From the NCBI GenBank assembly GCA_902767065.1, contig CACXFW010000496.1:1-6727 (forward strand): a DNA stretch of 6,727 nt, given 5' to 3'. Made by a program: the position numbers and the translations under genes. This document shows, piece by piece, positions 5,409 through 6,727 of this stretch; position 1 is the stretch's first letter, and each line of letters opens with the position of its first letter. This stretch comes from an uncultured Lachnospiraceae bacterium (GTDB lineage: Bacteria; Bacillota; Clostridia; Lachnospirales; Lachnospiraceae). Below the pieces are notes generated by a model that was not told the DNA's origin, did no database searches, and saw nothing but the letters and a program-made list of their open reading frames with translations.

Positions 5409-6727
5409 GTGGTAATTCAGGAAGAAAGACCTATCAGAAATGAAGATGGTAAGGATGGAATATCAAGGATTCACTCTGTGCTTTCCAATTCTCTCATTAT
5501 ATGTCTGCTTGGCATTTTTCCTCTAGTATACCATAACAACTATATTGATATTCAGACTTGCAAAGCATGGGCATTCCGTGTAATTGCAGTGTGCTATCTG
5601 CTGGCCGAAGCAGGCATTCTTGTTTTCAGTTATAGATGCAAAAAAAAGAATCATTGTGATCGACCTGGAAAGGTTTCATACTATGATAGCTTTCTGATTC
5701 TCTTTGTGGCAGGGATTACCTTAAGCTCTGTTTTTTCAAAGTGGCCGATATATTCTTTAAATGGAAATATGGGGAGAAATGTCGGGACTGTTGATTTATT
5801 TCTTGTGAGCTGCCTGTATCTGGCATTAATACGACATTTTCGTATCAGGAAATTCGTTCTGTATATTGTTTCTGCGTTAAACGGATTGGAGTTTCTTCTG
5901 ATCATCCTGAACTTCTGGGGACTGGATCCGCTGAAAATGTATGAAAACCTTATAAAGAAACAGCACAATGTTTTTATAGGAACCGTTGGAAATATAAATG
6001 TTGCATGTGGATTTCTCTGCATTGTTTTGCCTGCAGATATGGCCTTGTTTGTAATCTGCAGGAATAAGTACAGGAAAGCAGTATATGGCTTGCTGATTCT
6101 GTTTGGAACGTACGCCGGCTTTGCGACATCATGTGACAGTTTTTTACTGGGATGTGCTGCGGCGTTTGGTTCACTCGTATTATATGTTATCTGTACTGAA
6201 TCAGGAATGATGGAACTGTCTGTCTGTTTATTTCTGTTTTTTCTTGCGGCGCTGGCCATGAGACTGTCTTTGCGATTCGCGCACTATTACAAGGTCCATT
6301 CCCGGTTTATCAGATATTATGAAAAAGACAGCTTTCTGGCTTCTTTTATAAACTCTCCTTTTTTGGCTGTAGTTTTGGGCTGCGCTATCATTTTAAGCGT
6401 ACTATCAATCTTGTTAAAATCCAGATTCCAGGTTCGGGTATTAAAGATTCTGTTTTGCTTTGCAATCGCGATGCTTTGTGCGGGAATCTTGCTGGTTCTG
6501 ATTGCGAACCTTTTTTCGGGAATGAGGCAGACTCAGCGCTTTAGTTGGTTGAACCAGCTTGTAATCGACGATGAGTTTGGATCGGGACGGGGATACATAT
6601 GGAAGCGAAGTTTAGAGATGTGGATGTCTTATCCTTTTTCTGAGAAAATGATTGGCTGTGGAACAGATTGCTTTTTCCTGCAGATGGTTCCGGTCTATGG
6701 ACAGGAGATGATGGATCTTTTTGAGGA
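5409..6727 (+). CDS. O-antigen ligase / Wzy-like multi-membrane-spanning protein, 3'-truncated by the window (439 codons visible)
   Basis: The reading frame from GTG 5409 has no stop to the last base, so the gene continues outside the window. The product is predicted to be a polytopic membrane protein of the O-antigen ligase / polymerase superfamily, which joins or polymerises lipid-linked glycans on the outer face of the membrane. About 11 hydrophobic segments are visible (first at about 26-41, last at about 345-369). Signatures include LNGNMGRNVGTVDL (118-130), the GTVGNINVACGF stretch (191-202, like the GTFGN motif of the family), and an extracytoplasmic block, DDEFGSGRGYIWKRSLEMW (387-405), followed by GCGTD (416-420). 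Arg394 fits the family's conserved arginine. The His-containing motif expected later would lie beyond the window. A strong GAGGA at 5397-5401 supports the start. Codons TTA, ATA and AGA are commoner than in the upstream genes. The substrate is unknown; in clostridia without LPS it could act on capsule, exopolysaccharide or glycoprotein. Confidence 0.85.
   Translation, partial: MVIQEERPIRNEDGKDGISRIHSVLSNSLIICLLGIFPLVYHNNYIDIQTCKAWAFRVIAVCYLLAEAGILVFSYRCKKKNHCDRPGKVSYYDSFLILFVAGITLSSVFSKWPIYSLNGNMGRNVGTVDLFLVSCLYLALIRHFRIRKFVLYIVSALNGLEFLLIILNFWGLDPLKMYENLIKKQHNVFIGTVGNINVACGFLCIVLPADMALFVICRNKYRKAVYGLLILFGTYAGFATSCDSFLLGCAAAFGSLVLYVICTESGMMELSVCLFLFFLAALAMRLSLRFAHYYKVHSRFIRYYEKDSFLASFINSPFLAVVLGCAIILSVLSILLKSRFQVRVLKILFCFAIAMLCAGILLVLIANLFSGMRQTQRFSWLNQLVIDDEFGSGRGYIWKRSLEMWMSYPFSEKMIGCGTDCFFLQMVPVYGQEMMDLFE

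Noticed and set aside
5355..5640. Exact 11-nt direct repeat TTATAGATGCA at 5355-5365 and 5630-5640
   Set aside because: Several 11-nt matches are expected by chance in a window this size, and the second copy is inside a coding region.
5681..6259. Antisense reading frame of 192 codons opposite the O-antigen-ligase-like gene
   Set aside because: No recognisable domain, and it lies wholly within a + strand frame that carries family motifs across the same bases.

Overview
The window looks like a piece of chromosome from a Gram-positive anaerobe of the Clostridia, most likely Lachnospiraceae. This is inferred from strong GAGGAG-type Shine-Dalgarno sites, a moderately GC-rich coding bias, Mrp/complex-I-like antiporter subunits, and a clostridial-type O-antigen-ligase-like protein. 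No taxonomic marker gene is present, so the assignment is tentative. All recognised genes are on the + strand.

Layout. Positions 1-198 form a gene-free leader packed with short perfect palindromes and one imperfect direct repeat. Three large genes for paralogous, multi-membrane-spanning, complex-I-antiporter-like subunits follow: 199-1641 (480 aa), about 1712-3226 (504 aa, start uncertain) and 3228-5327 (699 aa). The second and third are tightly coupled, with 1 nt between stop and start. An 81-nt gap without a convincing terminator leads to a fourth gene starting at GTG 5409. It is open to the end of the window and encodes an O-antigen ligase / Wzy-like membrane protein whose C-terminal part is not visible.

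How the genes work together. The three antiporter-like proteins each carry the TM5 glutamate, TM7 lysine and TM12 lysine used for ion translocation in NuoL/NuoM/NuoN and MrpA/MrpD. They most likely form the ion-pumping arm of one membrane complex, either an Mrp-type cation/proton antiporter or a Mrp-related/group-4-hydrogenase-like respiratory complex. Gene 1 and the core of gene 3 have MrpD-type signatures, whereas gene 2 has MrpA/NuoL-type signatures. Gene 3 also has a long C-terminal extension of the sort seen in NuoL and HyfB/HycC. No small Mrp subunit, hydrogenase or Fe-S subunit lies in the window. If partners exist they are probably upstream of position 1.

The fourth gene appears functionally unrelated (cell-surface glycan assembly) and is visibly more AT-rich, so a module boundary probably lies near 5330-5400. 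I see no tRNA, rRNA, CRISPR array, transposase or clear riboswitch. The least explained part is the palindrome-rich leader.
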